Positions 13,501-23,406 of a stretch of DNA of 64,000 nucleotides are shown piece after piece (position 1 is the stretch's first letter; every line of letters begins with the position of its first letter). The notes beneath the pieces were generated by a model that was not told the DNA's origin, made no database searches, and was given only the letters and a program-made list of their open reading frames with translations. The position numbers and the translations under genes are program-made. Source of the stretch: Glandiceps talaboti. Lineage: Eukaryota > Hemichordata > Enteropneusta > Spengelidae. Where the stretch lies: NCBI RefSeq assembly GCF_964340395.1, contig NC_135558.1, forward strand, positions 7,851,001-7,915,000, given 5' to 3'.

Positions 13501-14240
13501 TCAATCTGTATGATTTTTTAAAAAAAATATGTAAGGTAAATAAGACTTTTTTACTATAGTATACACATTTTTATTTTTTTTGTACGATTTTTTTTTTAAA
13601 GTATGGTAAATAGGCTTATTTACTATACATAATTTTTAATAAAATCATACATATTGATTCGAGTACCTGTGGTCCGCCCCTACACGTACCTCCTTGGTAT
13701 ACGCGCTTTGTCAAAGTCGTAGTTGCTAGCCTCAAGGCCTCTCAAGGCCTCTTTGTATGCGACAAATCTTCAACACAACAGCTAATGTAACGCCAAGTGT
13801 AACTAGGGCCTGTACTCGCTTCACTAGCTTTCATTGTTCAAAAATGACCCGGTTAGGTTAGTTAGTGCATGGATTTGTATTAGTGATACATCCATGGTTA
13901 GTAATAGAGTGACTGTGATCTATATAATTGATCTGTCATTGTCAACATACACCGTACTAATTTAGAACGCAACTCTGCCCCTACTAGATACTCATGACAG
14001 AAAGCCGCCATCCATCGTCAATATTCTTTACGGTACGAGTGTACGTGTCGTGAACGCGATCCGTGCCCGGTCGACATTTATCGCCCGCTACGCTCCATCG
14101 ACACTGGAAGAATGGAACTTGAAGTGGACGATCCATTGTCGCCTTCTTTATCGATCTTCTTCGACGTCATAATCTCCTTAAATACAGCGAAATATTTTAT
14201 CTACTGTACCTACCCACTTGTTCGAAGACTGGCCGGTCAT
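3479..14240 (-). CDS. ST6GALNAC: ST6GALNAC5/6-like alpha-2,6-sialyltransferase, complete five-exon gene
   Basis: Golgi type II membrane enzyme that transfers sialic acid from CMP-Neu5Ac in alpha-2,6 linkage to GalNAc of O-glycans or gangliosides (family knowledge). Five exons join in frame: 14240-14214, 11272-11072, 9537-9125, 5320-5213 and 3671-3479, total 942 nt, 313 aa; human ST6GALNAC3 is 305 aa. Seen: short cytoplasmic tail, one membrane segment at residues about 14-33, L-sialylmotif from CALVSSSGQM (about 83) through CVIRMNNAPTKG, S-sialylmotif SWLSTGWFTITTVLNLC (about 219-235), motif III YHYYE, VS motif HRFALEKKIF (His...Glu), end FHQPDW. The CALV, WLSTGWFT and QPDW details fit the ST6GALNAC5/6 branch better than 1/2. 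All key cysteines are present. The exon-2 donor looks like GC rather than GT and the start exon rests on phase alone. Family call very firm, exact paralogue not. Confidence 0.9.
4113..4420. mobile_element. Foldback element (long inverted repeat), full copy
   Basis: Arms of about 130 bp. Left arm contains GTACTGATATCTACCACATA and GGCTAATCATTCATTGACAT. The right arm is its imperfect reverse complement (ATGATTAGCC ... TATGTGGTAGATATCGGTAC). No coding capacity. A half copy lies at about 56105-56275. Confidence 0.7.
5102..5161. repeat. (CA)n microsatellite, about 60 bp
   Basis: Uninterrupted CA dinucleotides, 50 bp from the donor of sialyltransferase exon 4 (downstream on the minus strand). Confidence 0.98.
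5213..5320 (-). CDS. ST6GALNAC: ST6GALNAC-like coding exon 4 (S-sialylmotif)
   Basis: A 108-nt exon found by reading the minus strand. Acceptor TTTACAG|A, donor CG|GTAAGT, phase 2 on both sides. Encodes SGSWLSTGWFTITTVL, then NLC and KVYGMV, the small sialylmotif with its conserved cysteine. It fills exactly the gap between exons 3 and 5. Confidence 0.95.
5600..5715. repeat. Dispersed repeat, copy A
   Basis: Shares CATGAATAT, then CTGACTCCCATGATGCAATA and GCCCATAGCAAAGAT with 11495-11590. Confidence 0.5.
6552..6699. repeat. 49-bp tandem repeat, three copies
   Basis: Unit starts TCATGTCATTTCAGCCTCGC and ends GGTTGACTGA. Copies at about 6552, 6601 and 6650 are almost identical. Intron 3 of the sialyltransferase gene. 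Confidence 0.9.
7390..7665. repeat. About 106-bp tandem repeat, 2.5 copies, with inverted octamers
   Basis: Unit starts AAACCTGGTAAGATATTCAT and contains TTTGCATATTTATGCAAAT, an inverted pair of ATGCAAAT octamers. Copies begin at about 7390, 7495 and 7602; the last is degraded. Confidence 0.85.
8454..8543. repeat. (CA)n microsatellite, about 90 bp
   Basis: Pure CA dinucleotides; open frames across it are artefacts. Confidence 0.98.
8958..9075. mobile_element. Foldback miniature element, copy 1
   Basis: Ends are inverted: AATATTTTTCTTCATTCAGC and its counterpart GGCTGAACAAAGAGAAATAT; inner GACCTAAGGG pairs with CCCTTAGGTC. Same family as 9737-9865. Confidence 0.75.
9125..9537 (-). CDS. ST6GALNAC: ST6GALNAC-like coding exon 3 (L-sialylmotif)
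   Basis: Acceptor ACACAG|GCT, donor CCAAG|GTAGGT (phase 2). Carries the large sialylmotif that binds CMP-sialic acid: CALVSSSGQM, then IDNTECVIRMNNAPTKGF, DVGKRTTIRIIAHS, followed by the WGP block. Very close to vertebrate ST6GALNAC3/5/6. Confidence 0.95.
9737..9865. mobile_element. Foldback miniature element, copy 2
   Basis: Inverted ends ATATTTTTCTTCGTTCAGCT and AGCTGAATGAAGTAAAATAT. Differs from copy 1 mainly in the centre. Confidence 0.75.
10471..10567. repeat. (TG)n microsatellite with GCATGCATGC interruptions
   Basis: Two (GT) runs separated by GCATGCATGCATG blocks. Confidence 0.95.
11072..11272 (-). CDS. ST6GALNAC: ST6GALNAC-like coding exon 2 (membrane anchor and stem)
   Basis: Acceptor TTACAG|GGG. 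Encodes the signal-anchor (core SPIVLVVLVLYTF) and a short stem ending LHGIVSIIDKKK, matching the DGY.GV.D.K stem end of ST6GALNAC5. The only phase-0 exit is AAG|GCCAGT, a GC donor. The nearby GT (GCCA|GTATAC, exon end 11068) would be phase 1 and break the frame into exon 3. The exact 3' end is therefore uncertain. Confidence 0.75.
11495..11590. repeat. Dispersed repeat, copy B
   Basis: Second copy of the repeat at 5600-5715, including CAGACTCCCATGATGCAATA. Confidence 0.5.
12450..13037. repeat. About 155-bp tandem repeat (3+ copies) ending in (GGAC)n and a hairpin
   Basis: Units share TCTGAGTTATGGCT, ACAAACAAAATGGCTGC, GGCGGCCATATTGGATCGTA and CATGTATGTCATAGAACACT. After the last unit come (GGAC)n at about 12935-12985 and a GC-rich hairpin at about 13001-13030 (GTCCCCG ... 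CGGGGAC). This layout resembles a non-autonomous element with a simple-repeat tail. Confidence 0.8.
13487..13671. mobile_element. hAT-like miniature element with perfect 8-bp target duplication
   Basis: Terminal inverted repeats of about 30 bp beginning CACAGGTACTTGAATCAAT and ending in its complement (ATTGATTCGAGTACCTGTG), three mismatches or so. Flanked on both sides by GTCCGCCC (13479-13486 and 13672-13679). Confidence 0.85.
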
Positions 14241-15070
14241 AGTCACCAAATACCCTCTGTGGCGAACGACATCTTATAACGTACCGACTTCTAAATATAC
14301 GTTCATCCGCAAGGAACCCATCTTGTAATATGATCATGAACCACATGCGATCTCATTTGCATACGGTCAGAGTTTAGTCATGTCACATGTCTCGCCGATA
14401 TCCGTATCATGATATCACTCTGCAGTGTTATACCAGAACAAATAATGCAGATATATACATATGATAACATTGATCAGGAAATTACACCCTACGTGGTCAG
14501 AACTATGGCAAGCCGTTCAGGCCAAAAGTATTATTTTATTTAGCTGTAGTATTTTATATTTTTCGTAGTTGCAAACTAATTTCAACCGTTTAGGCGTTGT
14601 TTTTCGATGGAATCCACACTTTTATTCCATGTTAAATCATAGACACTGTCTATGGTTAAATTAACATTATTTAATTCAAACAAGTTTTCATTTATTTGAG
14701 ATTATTGTTTTATTTTTCGTCAAACCAGAATTTTTTTTCAAGGATTATATATAATTGAAAGTCATAATATATTTTTTGGTTTTTATTTTTTAACTTTTTT
14801 TTCAACTTTTTTTTCAACTTTTTTTAAACTTGTCTTTGGCCGAGTCTGCTCGTACCCGGCGCCTGTCACGAATACGTCGTGCTCGTGACAGACGTGTCCA
14901 TTACGACGTGTTTCGGCGTCAAACACACGTTCTTATTACCTTCGAAATTGATCGCTCAAACATTATATCAGTTCTCAACACTTTAATTTACGTGTGATAG
15001 TATCTGTTTTTTCCAACAACCACGACTTCAGCCGCTTACACACACGTGTACACCCCCGGGTGTACACCAT
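13700..15070. promoter_or_regulatory. CpG-richer segment around the sialyltransferase first exon
   Basis: Many CG dinucleotides compared with flanking DNA (for example around 13990-14290 and 14840-14960). The predicted start exon (14214-14240, minus) lies inside it. At 15046-15067 there is a near-perfect palindrome GTGTACACCCCCGGGTGTAC plus AC. Likely promoter region; no TATA box singled out. Confidence 0.4.
14214..14240 (-). CDS. ST6GALNAC: ST6GALNAC-like coding exon 1 (start codon, 9 codons)
   Basis: Reads MTGQSSNKW and ends TGG|GTAGGT in phase 0, which matches the phase-0 acceptor of exon 2. A short hydrophilic tail before the membrane segment is expected for a type II Golgi enzyme. It lies in the CpG-richer stretch around 13.7-15.1 kb, as expected of a promoter-proximal exon. 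No homology can support nine residues, so this start is inferred. Confidence 0.5.
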
Positions 15071-15081
15071 CACGGTAAGGT

Positions 15082-15323
15082 TTAACCATGGTTTAACGTA
15101 TAACATTCATTATTGTGAAACTGGCCAGAATTGAAATAAGATGGTAGACTGTGAGCGTGAGCCCTGTGAATCGATGTACATATCTGTCGTACTATTAGTA
15201 TATTAACCATGGTTTAACGTATAACATTCATTATTGTGAAACTGGCCAGAATTGAAATAAGATGGTAGACTGTGAGCGTGAGCCCTGTGAATCGATGTAC
15301 ATATCTGTCGTACTATTAGTATA
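15082..15323. repeat. Perfect 121-bp tandem duplication
   Basis: Two copies starting TTAACCATGGTTTAACGTAT at 15082 and 15203; I see no difference between them. Confidence 0.95.
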
Positions 15324-15425
15324 CTACAGCGTAAAAACAGTCTGGGCTAAGAAAAAGACACACAGGTTATAAATCATGGCACGATTTGTCCAACGGTGAA
15401 GTCCTGCAACGCAAATTCTGTCCTT

Positions 15426-15507
15426 GCTCTGGATTTCCACGCTACGGGGTTTCGACACGTCTTCTCGAGATGACGTGTCGAAACCCCGTAGCGTATAAAT
15501 CCAGAGC
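15426..15507. mobile_element. Hairpin element, 36-bp arms with two mismatches
   Basis: Arms 15426-15461 and 15472-15507, from GCTCTGGATTT inward to GGGGTTTCGACACGTC, 10-nt loop. Both flanks carry ATTCTGTCC, a possible target duplication. Related to 22103-22203. Confidence 0.8.
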
Positions 15508-15959
15508 TAATTCTATTCTGTCCATGCAGTGATATTCAACTATGTCTCTGAACATGTAAGCTTAACTTTCCTTGCGTTTAGAAATTTCTTGCAACGTATT
15601 GTTGTCGACCATTGTAGGTTTTAGATTAGTTTTTCGTTCCATGAAATGTGATCAAAACACATGCTAAAATTTACCACATAGGCTACTTGATAACTGTATG
15701 AAAATTCACGAAGTTTGTCCAAAATTTGAAATGGCAGTCACAGTTTCAATGTAATTTTTATTTTCAGTACTTTTTCAATTATTCAGTTTTAGTCATCGTT
15801 CATCAGCTAGAGATAATAATTTCACAACTCATGACATCCTAAAATAATAAACACAGATTTAAACCGAATGCCTAACCGTAAGGGCAAAACCGTACCTTTT
15901 CGGTCCTATTGTTTGAATGCAAAATTCTGAGCTATAACTATCATACAACATGATGCGTG

Positions 15960-16400
15960 CTCCATAATTGGAAAATTAATTATATGAAACTACATGAAAT
16001 TTGAAGTTTGCAAATTAACCATTTAGATTATAAGCTATATCAACACATACTTCTTTACCATCAATGCATGTACTAAATTATCTGAAATTTCAAGCTTACA
16101 CTGTAAAGATATTGCCTAATTATTACATGTAAAAGTGATCGTTTATGCAAATTAGCCATCACAATTCAAAACTCTATATAAAAACCACACGTGTCAAACA
16201 ACACGTGTGATTTGTTATAGTTCGTGTATGTACCAAGTTATATGAAATTTGAAGCTTGCATTCTTAAGATATAACTTAATTACCGAAAACCATTCATTAA
16301 TTATGCAAATTACTCATCTAAAACTTTACAAACATGCTTTATACGACATGTATGCTTTGTTATAGTTGATGTATGTGCCAAAGTTATATGTGCTGGGTTT
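15960..16400. repeat. Diverged repeat with recurring TATATGAAATTTGAAGCTTG
   Basis: Three or so degraded units of about 170-190 bp, each with a TGTACCAAGTTATATGAAA-like block followed by AAGATATAACTTAATTA-like and TTATGCAAATTA-like blocks. Non-coding. Confidence 0.45.
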
Positions 16401-16559
16401 TTATTGTAATTTATCCCACAATCATGAAATGAAACTCATCATCTACTAAACCTATAAATTACGTCTTTTAAAGAATCTTATAATTAAATGAAAAGAAACC
16501 TTGGCAATTTTCTCCTCATTAACTCAATAATATGAGCCCTCCTTGAACCATAGACCCTG

Positions 16560-17160
16560 CATGTACTACACAATATTTGAACTTGCCATCAATCAAATTT
16601 GTGACATTATACCATGAACCCATATTCGTAAGGACGTGTACGCGGCGAGGTCAATACGGTGGTGGGTGTGATTCTGAAGATAATTTAAGCCAAGGGTATT
16701 CCTTCATAAACGAGAATTGGACTATAATTGTCCTCCCCGTCATATTTTTATATTACGACCATCCTAGACTAAAAGATCACACTCCTGGAATATTAGTTCA
16801 CAAATGATTGTGGTGATGAGGACGTTACGATATCCCACGGTCGTGCTAGTAGTGTAGTGAAACTGAAAGCAAGCTGGTGGTGGTGGGATAACTCTCGTAT
16901 ATCATTAATCGTCAGCGAATAGCGCGCCAGCTACGACGGATCTTGCAGTCTATATGTTATCAACTTGTGACACAGCGGAGTGTACTTATATCAATATTAC
17001 ATTGCTCATGGAATGGAGGACTATGGGCTCGTGCGTTGCAATATGTGAAGTAATTCGTGACTCGGTATCTAATCTCAAAATTCACCGTACACTTGTACAA
17101 GGGATCGGAGTTCGTGACTTTCTTCGTTACCTTACCATACTGACGTTACATATGTAAATA
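16560..17160. other. CpG-containing non-coding stretch, no gene supported
   Basis: Small open frames at 16577-16807 and 16954-17157 have no recognisable domain and no convincing splice partners. Could be an upstream regulatory region or first exon of MAN1B1; I cannot show it. Confidence 0.3.
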
Positions 17161-17210
17161 TCTATATTTCTTTGTCAATTGAGTTCTGATATTAAATTGT
17201 GTGTGATATG

Positions 17211-17257
<47 letters not shown>
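17211..17257. repeat. (TG)n microsatellite
   Basis: About 47 bp of pure TG. Confidence 0.97.
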
Positions 17258-17259
<2 letters not shown>

Positions 17260-18206
17260 AGGGGGTTGTGTGGGCTAGGACGTCATGTGAATATATCAAT
17301 AACACTATGTAAAGCCAACTTTTGGGTTTGTTTTATTTGATAATTGAGATGAAGGACGAGAAACTGGTTAGAGGATTTTTATGTTAGTGAAACAGGCAAT
17401 CAGCACTGCTTTGTTGAAAATGGGGAACACATACAACAAAAATTGCCTTTTTGACAATTAATTGGAAGCATTTTGGATCAAAATTTCAAAATTTTGTCTA
17501 GACAGATTTTGACATGTATATTTATGATGACAACTGTAAAAAAAATTAAAAAATCAAATTGCCTTCTACAGCGTGGAAAATATGAAAAATATGATATAAT
17601 AATATACACAGGTGTCAAATTTCATCATAATTTAAACAAACTATATTTTAATGTTTTTAATATTACGATGAATATTAAAGGGACAAACTCTGAAAATTTT
17701 GAGTCAATATCTTTATTTTTAATAAAGTTACAACAATATTTCTACAATAAAGAATTGGATGAAAATAGCCTATGCAACAACGTATGTATATGTGTTTGTC
17801 TGTTTGCTCTGCAGCTGCTGTGTGGGTGACTTCCAATTGTACTTGTCCTTGAAGTGTAGCCGACTCTCACTTGTGTTCAATTCATGGCCACTGACTGCAG
17901 CTGGATTTCACCTTCACTGTCATTCAAAAAAAAAACCTTGGCCAATTCAATAGAATACGTACAAGTATTCTGGATATATAAAAAGGAGAAATTGTGTGCA
18001 TATACCGGTATCACACGCTTATACATAGACGCTTCCATGTAGGCCAATGACAATGTGAGATAAGCTTATACATACACATACATACATATAAACAAATGTT
18101 CTGTTTTGGTAGCAAAGCAGTGCCGCTGTAACCATTGACAATGTTGGGTGTGTCTCAGTGGCAGCGCCTGTTAGCCTGTGGTTCGTGTGAGTTTACAATT
18201 ACGTGA

Positions 18207-18384
<178 letters not shown>

Positions 18385-19276
18385 CACGGTAGTAGTGACA
18401 ACAAGGTAAGATAGAAGGGTTCAGTATTACTCACGACAGCCAAATTTACGTTTATGTAAATAATTAATGATAACGCTCAAAATGTAATTGAAATAGCCAG
18501 GTCGTATCGCAAGAAATGGTAATGTCCCATAAAAAATCGCAATGTCCCATAAACTTATTTTTAGTCACCTAGTGATAATCTTTATGGCCTGACTTTATAC
18601 CCTTGATAAACATGTAAAAAGTACACCTGTGACCCTGATGTTTATTTTTCGGGTTTACATAGTAATTTTAGTCTGCTCAGAAGGTTGGCAACTTATTACG
18701 ACTCCGCCATTCCCATATTTGTCAAAATATTGACACTGTTTTACACAATTCGTGACAATCCTCTGGGGGTGTGTACTTAAAGTTGGTCTTTGTTTTCGTC
18801 AATGTCATTGACCTGGCGGTGTCTTTCTTTTCCCCTATGGCAAGGTGAATGTTAATACTTTGACGTGTCTGGATCTATCAACAACTCTTGATTTGGGTAG
18901 TTGGTTACAACAGCCTCGTGGTAAAGATATTGAGCTCTAGATCTGTTATTCCTTCTATTCCATTTGCAGAGAAACATACTACTTGTTTTAATCCCCGAAT
19001 AACGAAATCCCAACCACAGGAAAGGTGAGCCAATTTACCACTACAATTTGATTTCAGTATCGTAAGTGTTACCCTAGAGCTTCGAAGTGGTGGATTTCAA
19101 CTCTGTCTGTCTGTCTTTCTTTGTTTGTTTGTGGAGAGAAAGCACGTGCACAGATTCGAAATTAACCTGTGAGTGAATGTGTAGGTTTATACGATAGACT
19201 ACAATCTATCCGTTACGTTACGACAGTGTTATAGCTTACAGAGCCTTCGCTGATTAATTTTGACTATACAATACCA

Positions 19277-19380
19277 TTCTCGCAAGCCAGAGTTATTATT
19301 TCTACCACTACATTTTGAAATAAGTAGGAGGCTCGTTAAGAACAACGTTGCCGTAAAACATGCCGTGGTTTGCGACGATG
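19277..19380. mobile_element. Small inverted-repeat element, copy 1
   Basis: Starts CATTCTCGCAAGCCAGAGTT and ends GTGGTTTGCGACGATG. A deleted copy with the same ends is at 50479-50523. Confidence 0.5.
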
Positions 19381-19420
19381 TACAATACTGGTATATTACA
19401 GTTGACTCAGGCTGAGTTGT

Positions 19421-19671
19421 AAGTTTTTAGTTGTCTGAACTAAAGTTTAATTTATTTTTTTTTTCTCTCTTTTAAATAAGTGTTTTATTTCGAGAGAGAC
19501 AAATTACAGCAACACAAGTGCAAAAATAATACGTGACACCATTTGGAACATCTTAATATAGTGTTACGTATAGGGTGTAATTTCTTTACCTATAGAGCAT
19601 CGTAGTAAAAATGTCTCAAGTTCCCTGAAAAAAAATTAAACTTTAGTTCAGACAACTAAAAACTTATACAT
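19421..19671. mobile_element. Miniature element with about 40-bp terminal inverted repeats
   Basis: Left end TAAGTTTTTAGTTGTCTGAA, continuing CTAAAGTTTAATTT; right end is its exact complement (AAATTAAACTTTAGTTCAG ... AAAAACTTA). Flanking TA on each side fits a Tc1/mariner-type insertion. Confidence 0.75.
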
Positions 19672-19834
19672 GTATAACTATATATGCTCATGATGAAGCT
19701 AGATTTGCTCTGGGTAATTAGTTTTTGCCAGACAGAAACATGGCCCTATCTTATAGAAAAATGCAGACTTCCCAGGCACATTTTTAAAGTATGCTTTGAG
19801 ATCGTGTAAAACCAATGCATGTACTGCAAGGGCA

Positions 19835-20165
19835 AATGCCCTTGCCTCCGACTTGTTGAACAAAGATGATATTCAATTTTGAAAACGTGTTGATCAGCAA
19901 AGCACTAATCGTGTGCCTCTTGCCAATACTGTTGGGGGAGCTACTGGTCACAGAGATATCGCCAGTATGTGGCATGATCATTTTAAAAATCTTTTCTCTG
20001 CAGTAAAGTCTGAGAACAATCAGGAGTTTGTACTGAACAGTTTGTCTAATGTTAATGACCTTCCACAGCTGTTCTCTGTTCAAGACATCAGATCTGCCAT
20101 TGAAATATAAATATAAAATGGATAGGGGTAAAGCGTGTGGCCTTGATGGCATTGATACTGAGAAT
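19835..20165 (+). pseudogene. Decayed non-LTR retrotransposon fragment (reverse transcriptase entry region)
   Basis: Reads DIQF, a stop where Trp is expected, KRV, then IASMWHDHFKNLFSAVK, a spacer, and after a frame break DRGKACGLDGID. The last block resembles the first reverse-transcriptase motif of LINE ORF2 (KAxGxDGI). One stop and one frame break show it is dead. LINE clade not assigned. Confidence 0.6.
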
Positions 20166-20173
20166 GATGTATT

Positions 20174-20246
20174 TAGTTGTATGAAGATCGCTCGAAGCGT
20201 GAAACTCTGGGTAACGACTTATTAGATCTTTATTCTTTTGAATTAA
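20174..20246 (+). repeat. Hammerhead-like repeat, copy 1 (degraded core)
   Basis: ATGAAGATCGCTCGAAGCG, then TGAAACTCTGGGTAACGACT and TTCTTTTGAATTAAG. Same module as 20418-20505, core CTGATGA lost. Confidence 0.5.

Positions 20247-20317
<71 letters not shown>
20247..20317. repeat. (AT)n microsatellite
   Basis: About 70 bp of pure AT, directly after the module at 20174. Confidence 0.97.
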
Positions 20318-20320
<3 letters not shown>

Positions 20321-20353
20321 TGAGGTTCTATATATAAATAATATCATGATATA

Positions 20354-20356
<3 letters not shown>

Positions 20357-20417
<61 letters not shown>
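20357..20417. repeat. (AT)n microsatellite
   Basis: About 60 bp of pure AT, directly before the module at 20418. Confidence 0.97.
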
Positions 20418-20420
<3 letters not shown>

Positions 20421-20505
20421 TAGTCGCCTGATGATCGCTGAGGAAGCGTGAAACTTCTGAGTATTAAACGACTTATAACATCGTTATTCTGTTGAATTAA
20501 GTCTA
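20418..20505 (+). ncRNA. Hammerhead-ribozyme-like module beside (AT)n
   Basis: CTGATGA at 20428-20434, a CGCT/AGCG stem, GAAAC at 20450-20454, a short CT/AG stem, then GTA and CGAC that can pair with GTCG before the core. A U-U mismatch next to the core and an unpaired stretch in the outer stem are not canonical. Activity is doubtful. Confidence 0.3.
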
Positions 20506-20573
20506 TAATAATCTGCTACTATTATATTACATCGAGCTCTGTTCTCTCCAGTGAGACACTTATACTTTATGAA

Positions 20574-20702
<129 letters not shown>

Positions 20703-22102
20703 TGGGGTGGTACACCTTGGACACTTGTTTTGTACTGTAAACTTGTACATAGACATGTACATCATATCTCCAGGACGCGAGACGGGATATATAAAAAATA
20801 TGTATAACCGTGGGGGGGGGGGGCTACGAAAATTCTTGGATTCAGTGGGGGGCATGAAATTTTTGGGGATAACCACAAAGTTTTGACCAAAATATGTTCT
20901 CCCCAGTCCCCACTGTTGTAAAATTCTGCTCGTTCCTAAAATTTGTATTTGTAAAGGGAAGCTATTCATCCAATTTATTGCTGATAAAATTGTGGTATAA
21001 TTTCCATTCCCCTCTAGTACTTTTGTGGAAATCCCGCGAGCCCGACAGGTCATCTTTTATAGTACTATTCTCCGTTTAATAACCTCCTAGCTCGTTTCTT
21101 TTTCGCGAAATGCTTTTTTTTTCAGTGACTTAAAGTGTCCTCCTATAATATTCATCCGCAAGATTACCACCAAATCTGTTTATTTATTAAAATAAAAGGA
21201 TTATACTATCAAAAGATGTATCTACATACATGTATATGATATTTTTCTGTTGCATGATGTCAACAAATAATGTACAATTGCACTATTTCGATGAGGACTA
21301 AGTTACTGTCGCTTTGCGCTCGTAAGGTGTCAACTTCCGATTGGGCGTTGTTCGGTACTCAGCGTCGTCGTGGACCTCGGTACAAATGGCTCGGTATAGG
21401 CCGAAAGAGAGATGATCTAGGAACTGACAACCTTACTTGTTTTGTTTTTTGGTTTGAAAACTTGTAATTATACCCAGTGACAATGTATACCAATCAATAC
21501 CAAAAACGAGATTTCATATCATTTACGGTGGCTGAAGAAAAGTACAACAATAGCAAAGGTATTCGTCGTCAGTCATGTCGAAGGGTGAGTTTGTTGTTTA
21601 CGGAAACTATGACGGAAAATACAGATGTGAGATGAAATGAAATGAAAGCTCTTCTTGTTTGATAAACATCAAGAGAAGGCAATGAAAACAATTATAGCGT
21701 AATATACTGACACAGCGACTACTCATAGCAATCATAAGGTGGTGGTGATGGTCTACTTCCTTATGTCTGCAGATAGGACATACACTTGTTTTGTAAAATA
21801 TGGTGTACATGTCAAAACATATGTTGATGTTACTGGATGTAACCCATTCAATGTCACGTACTATTTGTCTACTGGATAAATGGGACAGAATATTGTACTG
21901 GCAATGCATGCAATGGGGTACTTCTCATAACTCATTTGTCACTAATTTACATAACAAAGGCATCACCCAAAGTAAACATGTGTTATTGTGATGAGCAACT
22001 ACCTGGATTGTAGGGATTGTTGCTCTTGTCAGTTTGTTTTAGATATGTAAGACTATGGAGGTAGAAGGGGATATGACCGCCACCATATTTGACTTTTAAC
22101 TA

Positions 22103-22203
22103 GCTCTAGATGTATATGCTACGAGGTTCGACATGTCTTCACTCTAAGATGTGGAGTGTAAGACGTGTCGAACCTCGGAGCATATACAATGTACATCCAG
22201 AGC
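22103..22203. mobile_element. Hairpin element related to 15426-15507
   Basis: Arms GCTCTAGATGTATATGCTAC, GAGGTTCGACATGTCTTCAC and their complement. Same GCTCT.GAT ... GTTCGACA.GTCTT pattern as the first hairpin. Confidence 0.75.
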
Positions 22204-22498
22204 GAGACTTTGACCATAGACCATGACATGTCGAAAGCCCTTTCTTTTAGGGTCTACAGTGTGACTGGGTAGTACAGCTGATAGCCAAAGTTTATTGAAG
22301 GTGACAGCTAGGCAAACAGAATTTGAAACAATGTGACTTTGCAAAATGAGCCTTGTTTGATCTTTCCTTGTAGCGATAAAAAAGTGGTCATCCTAACCAT
22401 TCATTTTAACACTCGCAAATACTAATGAGCAGAGTATAACATCAAAATCCTTGAAGTTGTGTAGAATGACTCTGTCTGGTGTTTCACCATAAAGTAAT

Positions 22499-22578
22499 CT
22501 GTAAGATACAGATATTCGTGCCATGCTGTCAGCCGGAACTCAGCCTAATAGGGCTGAACAGCACGATATATCTTACAG
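22499..22578. mobile_element. Foldback element with possible 9-bp target duplication
   Basis: CTGTAAGATA ... TATCTTACAG ends; inner GTGC.TGCTGT.CAGCC pairs with GGCTGAACAGCAC. ACCATAAAG occurs at 22486-22494 and 22583-22591. Confidence 0.6.
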
Positions 22579-23160
22579 TCAAACCATAAAGCAGATTGAC
22601 TAATAAGACTGGACATCAATACATAATTCAATTCCTCAAGGCCCTTAATTATTAAGACGTCACTTAATATTATGACATTTATTATAAAGTAATGTATTTT
22701 TGCCAAATGTCCTGTCATTTAGTAGACTGCAAGATACATCACCTTCAGACTTCTAAACCTCGACTGACGCGAGTGCTGACTGATAGCATAGCAAGAATGT
22801 CATGCGTTACAGACTAGTCGTTTGGACACACGTTTATTAAGCAACCCTTTTACCAGCATGTTATAGTCAGGGCCAAAGGGCAAGTCAGTACAGCTGTCAG
22901 TTTATTTTAGATATGTATGACCGTGGAAGTAGAAGGAAATTTGACTTCCATGGTAAAAGGATGAAACAAAGTCAGGTTGGAATTGAATTGAAAGTTTATT
23001 ATAGCTTTTCAATGTGTTGACCCTTCACAGCAGATTTTGTTCTTGGATCTAATAAAACAGTGTCAACACAAACATCTCACAACAGAAAAAATGTTAGAGG
23101 TGAACTAAAATGAACTGTACATAATTACTATTTTCGATGTACAATTTTCTTCTCTTACAG

Positions 23161-23406
23161 ATGTGGAATCGGTTGTCAAGACTTCAAAGAAGTGTTATAT
23201 GTATAGTTGTAGTCCTAGGTACTGTGTGTGGACTCTATATTGTACCAGGATTATATTCAAGTTATAGACATGGGCATGGAGAAGTGAATTTTTTTCACCG
23301 GAATAAGATTTCTGGGAACGAGGGTGACGTAAATGGAGTGATTGACATGCCACCAAATATGCAGGAACTACGTGATAAAGCTGCTAAACAAGTGCAAGAT
23401 ATAATG
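23161..23406 (+). CDS. MAN1B1: MAN1B1 exon: N-terminus and membrane anchor
   Basis: Acceptor TCTCTTACAG|ATG, donor ATAATG|GTTAGT, phase 0. Reads [10 protein letters not shown] followed by a hydrophobic helix, then a luminal stem. The ATG sits at the exon edge. It is either the start codon (with a 5' UTR exon upstream) or an internal Met. Confidence 0.85.

Noticed and set aside
17473-17953. 118-codon Lys/Asn/Ile-rich frame
   Set aside because: Composition follows AT content; no homology or splice structure.
21561-21590. ATGTCGAAGG|GTGAGT as the first coding exon of MAN1B1
   Set aside because: Exit phase 1 would frameshift the phase-0 exon at 23161; may still be part of a 5' UTR.
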